Origin: Capitella teleta
Taxonomy: Eukaryota; Annelida; Polychaeta; Capitellidae
Direction of reading: 5' to 3'
DNA: 64,000 nt
Assembly: GCA_000328365.1 (NCBI GenBank)
Contig: KB310543.1
Span: 255,107 to 319,106, forward strand
Each line of letters starts with the position of its first letter. Position 1 is the first letter of the stretch. Of the stretch, positions 37,801 to 45,562 are shown piece after piece. The translations under genes and the position numbers were made by a program. Under the pieces are notes generated by a model. It saw nothing but the letters and a program-made list of their open reading frames with translations, did no database searches and was not told where the DNA came from.

Positions 37801-40800
37801 TGGATTTAGTTAGAGCTGCAATGCTGTCTGAATAGAACTTTTAAGGGCTCTGTCTCATATCTTATATTACTGCGCGTGGGTTTCTGGTGAGCAATGATGT
37901 ACCTTGAAGGTGTAGGTTCATCGGGAGTATTGTTTCATGAAATCTTAATGCCTCCATATTCTCGCCACACATCTCGCTGCTCAACTGCATTTCACGTATT
38001 TTATTATAGTTATGATATCAGCTTAGATGTAACGATCAGCTGGTGATTATGGATTTAAGATTAACGACATTTGAAGTTTTTATCTCTGACCTTTCATTCA
38101 ATGTCTGCAATTTAATGCTCTTTGTTTAATTGTAGATATTAAAATTAATGGGTACACACGTAATAAGGTCGTGAAAACCCGCGATCCTTTAATTCCAAAA
38201 TCCTAATTAATCATGTGGTTTTTTGGTGTTATGAAAAATAGATTAGTCACTTTGCGCGGAATTCAATTAAAACATGTTTCGTTGCTTTATCACGACGCTG
38301 GGATCCCGTATTGAGAAATAAATCATTCCCAGATTATCGCAAAGGGAATTTAGCAATTGCTTCGATGGAGTTTGTTTCATTTCAGACGTGGCACCTGCAT
38401 TACGCCACGGCGCATATCACGATTATATATTATGACGATATGAATGGCGCCTGCCCAGAAGTGGATTATGCCTGCAGGAGGTCCTAATTAGGCTGAGATC
38501 ATACTTTGCAGAATAATTGGCTGCAATCAAGAACTTCATATTCATTAAAATCGCCTGCAGATTGAGCCAGAAACGATACTCTGAAGTCAGGTGGCTCACA
38601 ATCAGATATTTCTGGCATCAAATATTTGGCATCTTATCTTGCCAAATGGAAGTGTCGCTTTTCTATTAAGCTTCATCGATTTCTTATGTCATTCTTGTTC
38701 GCTGGAAATCTGTGTTGTGGGCTCCGATGTGATCCACATGTATGCATCCAACAAAGAGGTTGCGTGTCGAGTTCGATTCGAGGTCATCTGATGCTGACTT
38801 CGGCTTCTATGATTAGGGTTTTACGATCGACCCTGTTTGATCAGGGTTTGTAAAAAGGGTGAAAGGAATGGATGGAGAGATTGGGAGGAGGAGGAGGAGG
38901 AGGAGGAAGAGGAGGAGGAGGAGGATATGAGAGATGAGGACAGATCTGCCCTCGACGCTAAACCGAGGCTCGAATGATCGGTGATGTATGAGGCGTCCGC
39001 TGGGAGACGACATGGTCTCGTGAACTCTCGCGTGTACCGCGGGATTTGTGTGATGAGCTGCGCTGATTGCTTCTTGAATGCTCCGCAAAACGTACCCGAT
39101 TGAAGCGCCACGCAGAGATGCGCGACAGATTCGATTTCGTCTTCCTTCTTGAGTCGCTGCTCGCTCCACGGCGCTCTCCGCCCAAGATGCTGCTCCGTCT
39201 ATAATGCATAACAGGCCGACGGCGGCTGTTTACCTCGCTCGGCCCTGTTGGCCTGCGACCCGAACGGAGCTTCTGTTGACCTCGCAGGTCCTGTAGATTT
39301 CGACTTACTTATCGGAATAATGTACAGCGTTGTCTTTGATTATCTGTCAAGTTTGATGTCATCCGCTGAGCCGGCATCACGCTTGCTGCCTGCGGCGTCC
39401 GTCTGCGCGCAGTGGTGGCGATAAGCGTCCGTATGAATGAATGGTAGACTTTTCATTTCCTGTCATGCGTTATCCTATTACACGCGCTACCATTTGCAAC
39501 AACAAAAAAAAAAACCCAGCAAGCCTTGGTGCGCTTCTGCATTATGCATGCACGGGGCAGTTATAAGCAGCGAGGGTGTTTGCCTCGCCTCTCAATTGCT
39601 GTCGCTTCTTCAAGGACCTCCGACAACCCTCGCCACCCTCATTTGCCTTCATGTTTCTTGCTTTGATTATTAATCAAGACCGCCGTGCGTGTTTTCACCT
39701 TGGCTAATCACCACCAATGACCTAATTGGCCATGGAGCGACTATTGCGCGCTTTTTACGGGGACACCCAGAAGGTTAGTGTACAAAGGATTATTTGCGTA
39801 ACAACTTGGTTTAATATCAACACACGAGTTTATAGATGCGTAAAAACCAACACATGTGATGTTGTTCTCAGCCAGTGACAAGGGGCGTCCTTGCCTTGAA
39901 ATACGCGACGTCAAGCACAAAGAAACCCAACGAATTTATAATTCATAAAAAACGCGTGGATCTCGAGTGCTTGCTTCGCCAACGACCCGTGTTCGCTGGT
40001 ATTCAGCGCTGGCGTAGATCGTGCTGTTTAATGACCTAATTGCACCAGCGCACGACATGGACAATTAGGCAATACGTCCGTGTATCCCAAATTGGCGCCC
40101 GTCCCACGCGACCAATGGCTTAAATACATGTTTTAGCAAATGCTGTACATCAGAAGCTTATCTCTTTGCGCAATCGCTTCCACAGACTAAATAAACCTTG
40201 GTTTACAAGGCATTGTCTCGCTGTGTTTAAAAGCACTGTAGTCTCGCGAAATAATCTGCATTCTAAACTATACAGCAGCTGTCGAGTCATTCAAGATCAA
40301 TAATCGAAGTGACCCAATCGTGTTCGGAGCGAGTCGGAAGAAGCCGAAGATTCCATCAGCGATTTTGTTGAATCTCATTGGGAACGAGACAACGTTGCTT
40401 GTTGCTCATCATTGCTTTTTCTATGGATTGCAAATGACGACATTGAATCTTGTGTGTTCAGCATCATCTGTTGCACGTCGGGTTGGAGCGCTATTTGTGT
40501 TGTAATCGAGGATTATGAAGCCAGCGAAGGAGAATTTAGTGCTTAGTCAAAACTCTGTGCCCAAGAGCAGACGTCAAACGTATGCTGAGCTGGACGAGGT
40601 GGTTGACGACATCGAACAAGAGGAGTCTCCGTGGGCCGGATTCTGCAAATGTTGTGGCAATTGTTTCTGTATTTTTGTACCGGATGAAGATGACGGAGAA
40701 GAATTCATGGCCAACGGCATCACGGTAAGAAGATACGCTATGAGTTTTGCTTTGATCTCGTTGCAATTAATGTTTCGGGTTTTGTATGCAGAGCATTTTT

Positions 40801-43800
40801 TCTGCAAACGATACCGCCTTCTGAGTGGACATTCTATCGGCTTGAATGCCGGCTTTTCTTCGCAAATCGATCGACGGTCGATCGAAGACAGAAAATTGGC
40901 CGATTGCGAAAAACACTCCCTCCAACGCAACCCAACTTGGCTCTCTGCCAAATCATTAGACTTCATTGCAAGCGTTTTTTTTTTTTTTTTTTTTTTAGGT
41001 GACCGTTCAATGCATGCAAATGTCGCTCATGCATATGCATGCACTCCCATGCAGCAGCGAGACCAAAGGGAAGAAGAAGCCGTTTTGTATTATTGTATAT
41101 CTTCTTCGTCAGCACTAATCAATAATTGCAATTCTAGCGCGTATAAACATTCCCTCAGTCACGCCTACATACATATAGGTGCCGACGTGATTTCAGCCTC
41201 GCCAGTATATGCATTAGCCATTCATCCATGTCTAGAACGACCCCTGGATGCAAAATCGCCACCCGTATGCGGCCCCCTGTCGATTAGCCATTGCGTGGAG
41301 CCGGAATGTAATAGACATCGTTCATCGTAGCCTCTATAGCTGACAGGATGGGAAGGGGGGAAGGAAGGGGGTGCAATACCTGGTTCAAGGTCCCTCACAT
41401 CATCCCTCCATCCCTCACCCACGGAGGCATCAATCAATACGAATGGCACAAAGCACACTGTTCTCTGCGATCTGACTTTGTGATCACTCATGACCTCTGT
41501 GACCTCGGTGTCGGAATTACGCGGATGCCAAATGAGTTGTTCTTTTGTGTTTTGTCACATGTGCACAATGACGCATTGATCCCTTTCTCCATTAGCTCGT
41601 CTGATCAGGCTTCTTTTGATCACGTGAGACCCCTTTCCCCTCCCCGTTGTCCAACCTATACCTTTATGTATATATACACCCTTTTAGTCGCATTCTTTGT
41701 TTTAACGTTCCTCATCTTTCAACAGGGTTCCGATGGCGCAGCTTCCGTCAATAGTTCGCCGTTCCACAAAATTCTTGACACCAACAACCAAGCCGGTGGC
41801 GCCGCCAGTGACGACCTGCCGAACAATTTCGATGAACCCGATTACTTTGTCGGCGGTGAAAAACTCGGAAAACTGCAGTTCAATTTGTCGTACGACTTCC
41901 AGGAAACAACGTTGACTCTGCGTATAATACGCGCCGTGGATTTACCCGCGAAAGATTTCTCAGGAACGAGCGACCCTTACGTGAAAATTCTTCTGCTGCC
42001 GGACAAAAAGAGCAAGCTGACCACAAACATCAAACGCAGAAACCTGAACCCTCGCTGGAATGAGATCTTTGCCTTCGAAGGTACGTGCCCCCCTTCCCTC
42101 CTCGATAAACAGGACACGCCGTGACGACGCTATACGGGTAGCGGTGAGACGTCAAAGGGACGAGATGTGGCTGTGTTTGACCAAAACCCCGGTTCGTGCC
42201 ACTGATGGCAGCGACGCACTTCCTTCTCCTCCCTCTTCCTCCTCCTCTTCCTCCTCCTGAGGAACATCTGCGTCTTTCGAGAATCACGGCGTCCGATGTG
42301 AACCCTAATTGTACCGATTACGTAATTTCGCACAACGCTTTGCTTGTGTCGTCGGGGCGCCCCGCACAACCTCCGATTGCAGCAGCGGCGAATCGATGCT
42401 CACTAATGACAGGACTTTTTTTCCCCCGCGTCGCTCGGCTGAGTGATTAGGGCTGAGGGCTGGTCCTACCTGTGAAACTACACCTAATTCGTCAGCCTCC
42501 TCCTCCCTCCTTAGCGTAAAACTCAAAGTCAGGTATAAATCAGGCTATTTTGTGTATGATTAAATGCGCGGAAACTACGGCTATTGGTACAGGCATGGGC
42601 AGGTAACTGACAATCATTCACACCTCTACGTGTGCATAGTATAGCTCACTAAACAGGTAGATAAGACTGCAAGGAAGTCACCCATATCCTGACTACTATA
42701 GTACCACAGCACCATCGTTTTATTCTGATTGCATCCTTGCAATCCACTTTCCTTGGTTGAGGCAACGAGGAGAATTAAACCCATTCCAGCCATTCTACTG
42801 TCATAATATCTCGTACCTGATTAGCACATCGGTGGAACCCCGTTGGCATGGTAACGGCCCAATTGCCAAGATTTGTGATCGAATCTATCATATGCAATAC
42901 ATCGCGCAATTAATCTCCAGATAGCTCGGCTTTTTCGTATGCAGCATATTGCGCATGCGCTGTGGTATGTTCCGGTTACTCGGGCAGTGACGCCGTTTGA
43001 TGGGGTAAGCTAAGTTAATATTTGGTGCCTGCCATATGGTTTCAAATCTGGGATGTATTTTAAAGCCCTTATTAGCTGTAAATGAGGCTTCAATTGATGG
43101 GACAAATATTAGATGTCTGTGTCAATGTCATTTTTTTCAAATGGACGTCTGTGTAAGTATTCAGATCAACATGTTCAATGAATCTGCTCTGGAATGAATT
43201 ATTGTGATGCACCGAGAAAATGCAGTCCTTAATTCTGGAGCAACCCAGTGAGCAATGGAATAGCTACGAATGGTGTCCGCTGAGTTACTCTGTGTTTAGC
43301 TGAAATGGAACACCTGCGACCGATTGTTGCGTCATCATAATAACTAGCATTGTGACATGCAATCTAGATTTTTCTCTCACGGAAGAAAACAGCTGTTACT
43401 GATCATTGAAGGAAGCTATGCATAAAACATTAAGTACAATTATCAGTGCCACGCGATGACAAAGAAGCAAAACTAACCTGCAGAAAACTGAAACGTCCTT
43501 GTGTCAATGTCATCATCAATGATGCACCGACACCTCTTCAGCCTGATTGTTTTGCCTATTTAAGAGGTGTGTCGATTTCACCGCTCGCCCCTTTGATGTC
43601 ATCATCATCCTTTCTCTGCAAGATGTTTATCCATTCCTCTCTGCATCAACAATCTTTCCGATCCGATCTCCCCAACTGAGCCTTTCATTTTCCATTGCAG
43701 GGTTCGCCTACAGCAAGTTAATGAATCGCACTCTTTACATGCAAGTGCTCGACTACGACCGATTCAGCCGGGATGACCCAATTGGTGAGGTCTGCCTCCC

Positions 43801-44941
43801 GCTGTCTGACATCGACTTGGCCCAGAGCCAGACGATGTGGCGTAGTTTGTCTCCGTGCAAGGGGCATGCTGTGAGTGTTAATGTCTACTATCTGCTGCCG
43901 TTACCGTACATTTCAATGCTTGGTTGTAGCATTTGTGATTCACGCTGTTTCGTTTTGTCCTCATTTCTTTAGGCCGGTGGTGTAAGTATGCCCCACTAAT
44001 GGTAACGCATGCCAATTGATGAATATATTATATACCCCTTTTTTCTCTTATGATGGTTTCATTACGAATGCGCGGAGATATAGCTTTTGTACACACCCTT
44101 CAATAAGTGATCTGATGCATGGCGTCTTGTATTCATAAATAAGGAACTCTTGTAATCCTGGTACTGGGTTCTTTGGTCGTCTATGGTCAACCTCTGCCGT
44201 CGCCGCCGTCCAATTAAGGCTACTTCGCACCCCCATTATTCATTATGTTTGCCCTCCTCGGCTTCATCCAACTCTGGCCTTGACCTTTTCGTGCCTCCGC
44301 CGAGGGCAATTAAGTTTTTGATTCCTTTTTTCAAGATAACAGGCGATGAATTCCTTCAGTCGCTCGTAGTGATGCCATGAAACAAACCCTCGGCGGTGGT
44401 CAAGGGTCCTGGTCAGGCTGCTTTGCGACCCTGACGAATGAGCTGCAATTATCTTGCTTTGCAGGGCAAACTGGGAGAGCTGCTCTTATCAATATGCTAT
44501 CAGCCGAGTGACGGTCGAATCACCATCGTTATCATCAAGGCACGTGAATTAAAAGCAAAAGACATCAACGGCCTTTCGGGTAAATCCGTGTCGATGATTC
44601 ACAACTCCGTCACACGTATGTCCATTTCAGACCCGTACGTCAAAGTGTGGATGTGCCACGAGGGTAAGAAAGTGGAGAAGAAAAAGACGACGATCAAAGA
44701 GAAGAATCTCAACCCGGTCTTCAACGAGTCTTTCATTTTCAACGTGCCCTACGAGAACATTCGTAAAACCACGCTTAGCATCTCCGTAATGGACTATGAT
44801 CGGTTGGGTCGCAACGAGCTGATCGGCCAAGTGATTCTCGGCTCGAAGAGCGGTCCAATGGAAGTCAAACATTGGAACGAAATGTTCGCAAAAAGTCGAC
44901 AACCGGTGGCGCAGTGGCACATCCTAAAGGACTTCAGCTGA
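9390..44941 (+). CDS. Syt7: Synaptotagmin-7, whole coding span (transmembrane form)
   Basis: Synaptotagmin-7 is a vesicle- and lysosome-associated Ca2+ sensor that binds acidic phospholipids and SNAREs to drive slow or asynchronous exocytosis. Exons in order: 9388-9670 (transmembrane), 28048-28303 (linker), about 40515/40521-40724 (cysteine-cluster linker), 41726-42080 and 43701-43870 (C2A), 43973-43981 (microexon), 44465-44579 and 44631-44941 (C2B). All junction phases agree except that the acceptor of the 40515 exon is uncertain. The spliced frame gives about 566 residues. Assignment to Syt7 rests on the C2 domains: [26 protein letters not shown] and [15 protein letters not shown] in C2A, and SGPMEVKHW plus RQPVAQWH in C2B. 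The linker is longer than in short vertebrate forms. Introns of 18.4 and 12.2 kb separate the N-terminal exons. Confidence 0.9.
9671..14390. other. Intron sequence of Syt7
   Basis: No second gene is recognised. Contents: two copies of GTGCGTTATGATT at 10402-10414 and 10439-10451; a 13-bp-period tandem AGTGTACACACA at about 10663-10700; A tracts near 10776-10804; AT-rich sequence at 11380-11470 and 12710-12800; and a CRE palindrome at 13708-13715. Confidence 0.6.
12604..12653. other. Assembly gap of 50 Ns
   Basis: Fifty consecutive Ns. The round length suggests a placeholder of unknown true size. It lies inside a Syt7 intron and interrupts no recognised exon. Confidence 0.99.
14391..14528 (+). 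promoter_or_regulatory. Syt7: Candidate alternative Syt7 promoter and leader with a 3-codon upstream ORF
   Basis: CCATATATAC at 14391-14400 is a TATA-like box. About 130 bases later comes ATG at 14529 in context GAATTATGG. Between them an upstream ORF of three codons (ATG 14505 to TGA 14514-14516) ends 12 bases before the main start, in the same frame. That TGA also shows that the main frame does not extend further 5', which supports a true first exon. So short an upstream ORF could damp translation. Promoter activity is inference. Confidence 0.4.
14529..14731 (+). CDS. Syt7: Candidate alternative first coding exon of Syt7 (proline-rich, no transmembrane helix)
   Basis: The frame opens at ATG 14529 after an in-frame stop. 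It encodes a Pro/Ser/Thr/Ala-rich, probably disordered stretch of about 40 residues, then a helical, partly hydrophobic segment containing [19 protein letters not shown]. The donor GTGAGT starts at 14732 and the exon ends in phase 2. Together with the acceptor at 28048 it gives a clean junction reading [12 protein letters not shown]. This phase equals that of the transmembrane exon, so the two exons would be interchangeable N-termini. No membrane-spanning helix is present, so this form would be cytosolic or peripherally attached through the aromatic segment. It could instead belong to an unrelated nested gene; the phase match alone has a one-in-three chance. Confidence 0.55.
16872..18038 (-). 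CDS. Long open frame of unknown meaning
   Basis: This - strand frame runs 388 codons without a stop inside an intron of Syt7. The product has no motif I recognise. It is rich in Arg, Ser, His, Pro and Cys, has no domain-like hydrophobic pattern beyond one stretch near [20 protein letters not shown], and crosses an AT-rich patch that reads as KLTKLIKL. Those features argue for chance. The length is unusual for non-coding DNA of this composition, however, so an orphan antisense gene is not excluded. Confidence 0.12.
   Translation of the reverse strand: MQGLHQQSRCRVGNLPSFFTAAPIPDGVSATIIQLARDRRIGRKNSADEERRRITGGDGSVMKPQRGRGSTPIAGYGQQQVESEPLLLLLHRAQAASPSSFGDVQTPSNARKMSNEHTAGSFPLCRTHSYPSHLAMSLFQNMRPAACTSASAIARNVHGALPRSCQRGYTEKRLPEEMGSPRSVIHPGRGGLRQGKKGKPLYQARHPSIYIGHFLQLREASDTLPRCTGQQGDFINGATPNEQPLNCKAMKYHSYYVTTWFFNHIDRFMTVQIPMDMLLLRSRSRVCGQLFAAPNSTCFSIFAQCSRVAMWRVFFFTCANNDHPLFMASNLLLHRCIEACFPRKLTKLIKLRALDIARRHAYMMHTRSANSSLLNQALRQTQLSRYSA
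18121..18150 (+). other. Possible 30-nt microexon in the Syt7 intron
   Basis: A pyrimidine-rich stretch ending in CAG at 18120 and a donor GTAAGTCTG at 18151 flank 30 nucleotides, which is divisible by three. Read in phase 2, as required between the exons at 14731 or 9670 and 28048, the insert has no stop. A chance pairing of decoy splice sites in a 13-kb intron is quite likely. Confidence 0.18.
19102..19139. repeat. 19-bp tandem duplication
   Basis: TTATGACGAGGTCATCACA occurs twice without mismatch at a 19-base period. It is a small, perfect and therefore young duplication. Confidence 0.9.
20130..20175. repeat. 23-bp tandem duplication
   Basis: Two copies of a unit beginning ACAGTTAGGATTTACAGGGA lie at 20130-20152 and 20153-20175. 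They differ only near the 3' end of the unit. Confidence 0.9.
21211..21449. repeat. Cluster of the dispersed word CGTTATGAT on both strands
   Basis: Copies: AATCATAACGC at 21211-21221, AATCATAACGG at 21403-21413, ATCATAACGC at 21421-21430 and CGTTATGATT at 21440-21449. A further CGTTATGAT lies at 21057-21065. The last three sit within 47 bases and in mixed orientation. Just before them, at 21395-21402, is a relative of the second dispersed word (GACATGGACA). Confidence 0.85.
27480..28047 (+). promoter_or_regulatory. Syt7: CpG-rich, promoter-like segment before the linker exon
   Basis: Against an AT-rich background this stretch carries an NRF1-type palindrome TGCGCATGCGCA at about 27711-27722, a second GCATGCGC near 27571, two CACGTG E-boxes near 27836 and 27851, and both dispersed words. 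An in-frame ATG at 28028 lies 20 nt before the linker-exon junction, so transcripts starting here could translate MFLLVC joined to the linker without splicing. This is a possible extra promoter, by inference only. Confidence 0.3.
28048..28303 (+). CDS. Syt7: Syt7 linker exon
   Basis: The acceptor TTTGCAG ends at 28047 and the donor GTGAGT starts at 28304. The exon enters in phase 2 and leaves in phase 0. It encodes 85 residues between the N-terminus and C2A: a charged start ([19 protein letters not shown]), a Gly/Ser/Pro-rich disordered middle, and a basic end ([10 protein letters not shown]). The low-complexity middle is typical of the variable Syt7 linker, whose length is changed by alternative splicing in vertebrates. 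The phases of both candidate first exons fit its acceptor. Confidence 0.75.
28304..34610. other. Syt7 intron
   Basis: No gene is recognised. A CRE palindrome is at 28740-28747 and a copy of TGTCCATATCGA at 30150-30161. A G tract lies at about 31210-31221. Open frames are short and without domains; the longest in the neighbourhood (32341-32733) looks like chance. Confidence 0.6.
34611..34687 (+). promoter_or_regulatory. Syt7: TATA box and leader of an intragenic Syt7 promoter
   Basis: TATAAAAGG at 34611-34619 is an excellent TATA box. Transcription would start near 34640-34645, giving a leader of about 45 bases before ATG 34688 with no intervening ATG. The arrangement of TATA box, short leader, ATG and strong donor within 115 bases supports a real alternative promoter inside the Syt7 gene. 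Confidence 0.5.
34688..34720 (+). CDS. Syt7: Candidate short alternative first coding exon of Syt7
   Basis: Eleven codons, [11 protein letters not shown], run from ATG 34688 to a perfect donor (CAG then GTGAGT at 34721). The exon ends in phase 0, the phase required by the downstream exons at 41726 and, if its acceptor is at 40521, 40521. A protein starting here would lack the transmembrane helix and the first linker exon but keep both C2 domains. The start is basic and amphipathic. It could alternatively begin an unrelated nested gene. Confidence 0.5.
34721..40514. other. Syt7 intron
   Basis: No gene is recognised. Contents: a G-rich run at 36028-36048; a GGA microsatellite at 38884-38925; copies of the word TGTCCATNTCG at 37271-37282, 37378-37389 and 40052-40063; and a short A tract near 39504. 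Confidence 0.6.
38884..38925. repeat. (GGA)n microsatellite
   Basis: About 14 units of GGA with one AAG interruption. A similar tract is at about 58547-58592. Confidence 0.95.
40515..40724 (+). CDS. Syt7: Syt7 cysteine-cluster linker exon
   Basis: The donor GTAAGA starts at 40725 and the exon leaves in phase 0, matching the C2A exon at 41726. It encodes an acidic segment ([14 protein letters not shown]), then a dense cysteine cluster, [13 protein letters not shown], then another acidic segment. Such a cluster beside aromatic residues suits multiple S-palmitoylation. The 5' limit is uncertain: ATG 40515 follows an in-frame stop at 40503 and could be a start codon; an AG at 40519-40520 would give a phase-0 acceptor; CTTAG ending at 40546 would give phase 2. 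None has a strong pyrimidine tract. The frame stays open beyond the donor to 41330, which I regard as intron. Confidence 0.6.
40725..41725. other. Syt7 intron
   Basis: A T tract of about 22 at 40975-40996 followed by AG could act as a decoy acceptor, but no exon-like sequence with a donor follows. Nothing else is recognised. The open frame crossing this intron is attributed to chance. Confidence 0.7.
41726..42080 (+). CDS. Syt7: Syt7 exon: linker end and first part of C2A
   Basis: The acceptor TCTTTCAACAG ends at 41725 and the donor GTACGT starts at 42081; phase runs 0 to 1. About 50 linker residues lead into C2A at [18 protein letters not shown]. Ca2+-binding loop 1 is intact in [15 protein letters not shown], with both aspartates of the family. 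[16 protein letters not shown] is the basic strand used for phospholipid contact, and [10 protein letters not shown] closes this exon. Similarity to vertebrate Syt7 is near-continuous by eye. Confidence 0.95.
42081..43700. other. Syt7 intron within C2A
   Basis: No gene is recognised. A pyrimidine-rich (CCT)n-like stretch lies at 42222-42260. The word GTGTCAATGTCAT occurs at about 43120 and 43501. An NRF1-like TGCGCATGCGC lies near 42952. Confidence 0.7.
43701..43870 (+). CDS. Syt7: Syt7 exon: second part of C2A
   Basis: The acceptor TTTTCCATTGCAG ends at 43700 and the donor GTGAGT starts at 43871. The exon enters in phase 1, restoring FEGFAYSKL, and leaves in phase 0. Loop 3 of C2A reads [15 protein letters not shown] with all expected aspartates, so C2A should bind Ca2+. 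It ends in the C2A-C2B hinge at SPCKGHA. Confidence 0.95.
43871..43972. other. 102-nt Syt7 intron
   Basis: GTGAGT to TTTCTTTAG, with ordinary splice sites. It separates the C2A exon from the 9-nt microexon. Confidence 0.8.
43973..43981 (+). CDS. Syt7: 9-nt Syt7 microexon in the C2A-C2B hinge
   Basis: GCCGGTGGT is framed by a strong acceptor (CATTTCTTTAG) and a near-consensus donor (GTAAGTATG). It is phase 0 to phase 0 and adds Ala-Gly-Gly between KGHA and GKLGELLL. Skipping it keeps the frame, so it can be included optionally. Vertebrate Syt7 carries a Gly/Ser-rich hinge at the same place. Microexons of this size in animals are often neuron-specific. Confidence 0.75.
43982..44464. other. Syt7 intron before C2B
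   Basis: Intron of 483 nt from GTAAGT to TTGCTTTGCAG. Nothing else is recognised. Confidence 0.8.
44465..44579 (+). CDS. Syt7: Syt7 exon: start of C2B
   Basis: Enters in phase 0 at [19 protein letters not shown] and ends in phase 1 inside Ca2+-binding loop 1 ([11 protein letters not shown] plus one base). Joined to 44631, the loop reads [15 protein letters not shown], an exact synaptotagmin loop 1. That fit is the main evidence for the intron at 44580-44630. Confidence 0.9.
44580..44630 (+). other. Syt7: 51-nt in-frame intron inside C2B loop 1
   Basis: GTAAAT at 44580 to CCATTTCAG at 44630. The length is divisible by three and the stretch has no in-frame stop, so a transcript that keeps it still encodes full-length protein with 17 extra residues between the two loop-1 aspartates. 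The size matches the 43-83 nt introns of the neighbouring EAAT gene, which supports real splicing. Confidence 0.85.
44631..44941 (+). CDS. Syt7: Syt7 last coding exon: rest of C2B and stop
   Basis: Encodes SDPYVKVW, the basic strand [17 protein letters not shown], loop 3 as [26 protein letters not shown] and the C-terminal [14 protein letters not shown] before TGA at 44939-44941. Loop 3 has Glu where Syt1 C2B has its last Asp ligand. As I recall, fly Syt7 also has NELIG here, so this may be an invertebrate Syt7 trait. The WHXL motif near the C-terminus (WHIL) is present; in synaptotagmins it aids docking and internalisation. Confidence 0.95.
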
Positions 44942-45562
44942 ATCTCTCTACCTGTCGATAAAAAATATGGAACTAGTCATTACAATGTCTTGAAACCAGC
45001 ATTCCATCCAAGATGTATAACCCCTCAACGACATAATTCATCCATTATGTATACATCATTTTGATAATGCTATCGATGTCAAACTTAAAGACAACGATAT
45101 TTTAATGCTTCTTTTGATTTCTGCTGGCTCAAAATAATTATATATTTAACATTATTATTATTTTTTTTTTTTGTGTGTGGTCAGATACAGTAACCACGGA
45201 CACGAGATGGTATAAAGGCTTATATATCATAACGCAGCATCTGTTCATTTCGTTATTTTGATATTATTCGGTCTTTTCATGTGTTCTGTGTTGGTTGACG
45301 TAGAATGTTCGACAGTTTTTCGCAGCATGCTGCTAGACTGACCAATGACCTTTGACCCCGTTGCACTCCTGGTGAGGTTATACCACTTGAGTTTTGTGTT
45401 GTGATCAAATGCTGTACCGCACTGCTGCTGTTCTTAGGTAATACTGATCGTTCGTAGCAATGGCGGCCCACTCGTGTGCACAAGGAAACACAGCATAATT
45501 GGATGAAATCATATATGAGCTTTTCTTCGTTTATACCAGGGTGTGTGTTAGCTGCGAATAAA
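44942..45562 (+). terminator. Syt7: Syt7 3' UTR with poly(A) signal
   Basis: An AATAAA at 45557-45562 is the first canonical poly(A) signal after the stop, implying a 3' UTR of about 630 nt. The UTR is AT-rich with a T tract near 45161-45172 and one copy of ATCATAACGC at 45226-45235. Confidence 0.6.

Noticed and set aside
40975-41000. T tract plus AG as a splice acceptor
   Set aside because: No protein-like exon with a donor follows. It is more likely a homopolymer from a retrocopy tail or slippage.
40725-41330. Read-through extension of the cysteine-cluster exon
   Set aside because: The donor at 40725 is good, its phase matches C2A, and the read-through peptide includes a poly-Phe run from a T tract.
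41348-41725. Extension of the C2A open frame upstream
   Set aside because: A clear acceptor lies at 41725, and the upstream peptide is unlike any synaptotagmin linker. The open frame is chance.
44631-44941. Glu in place of the last Asp of C2B loop 3 as a loss of Ca2+ binding
   Set aside because: All other ligands are present, Glu can still coordinate, and I recall the same NELIG wording in fly Syt7, so it is probably a normal variant.
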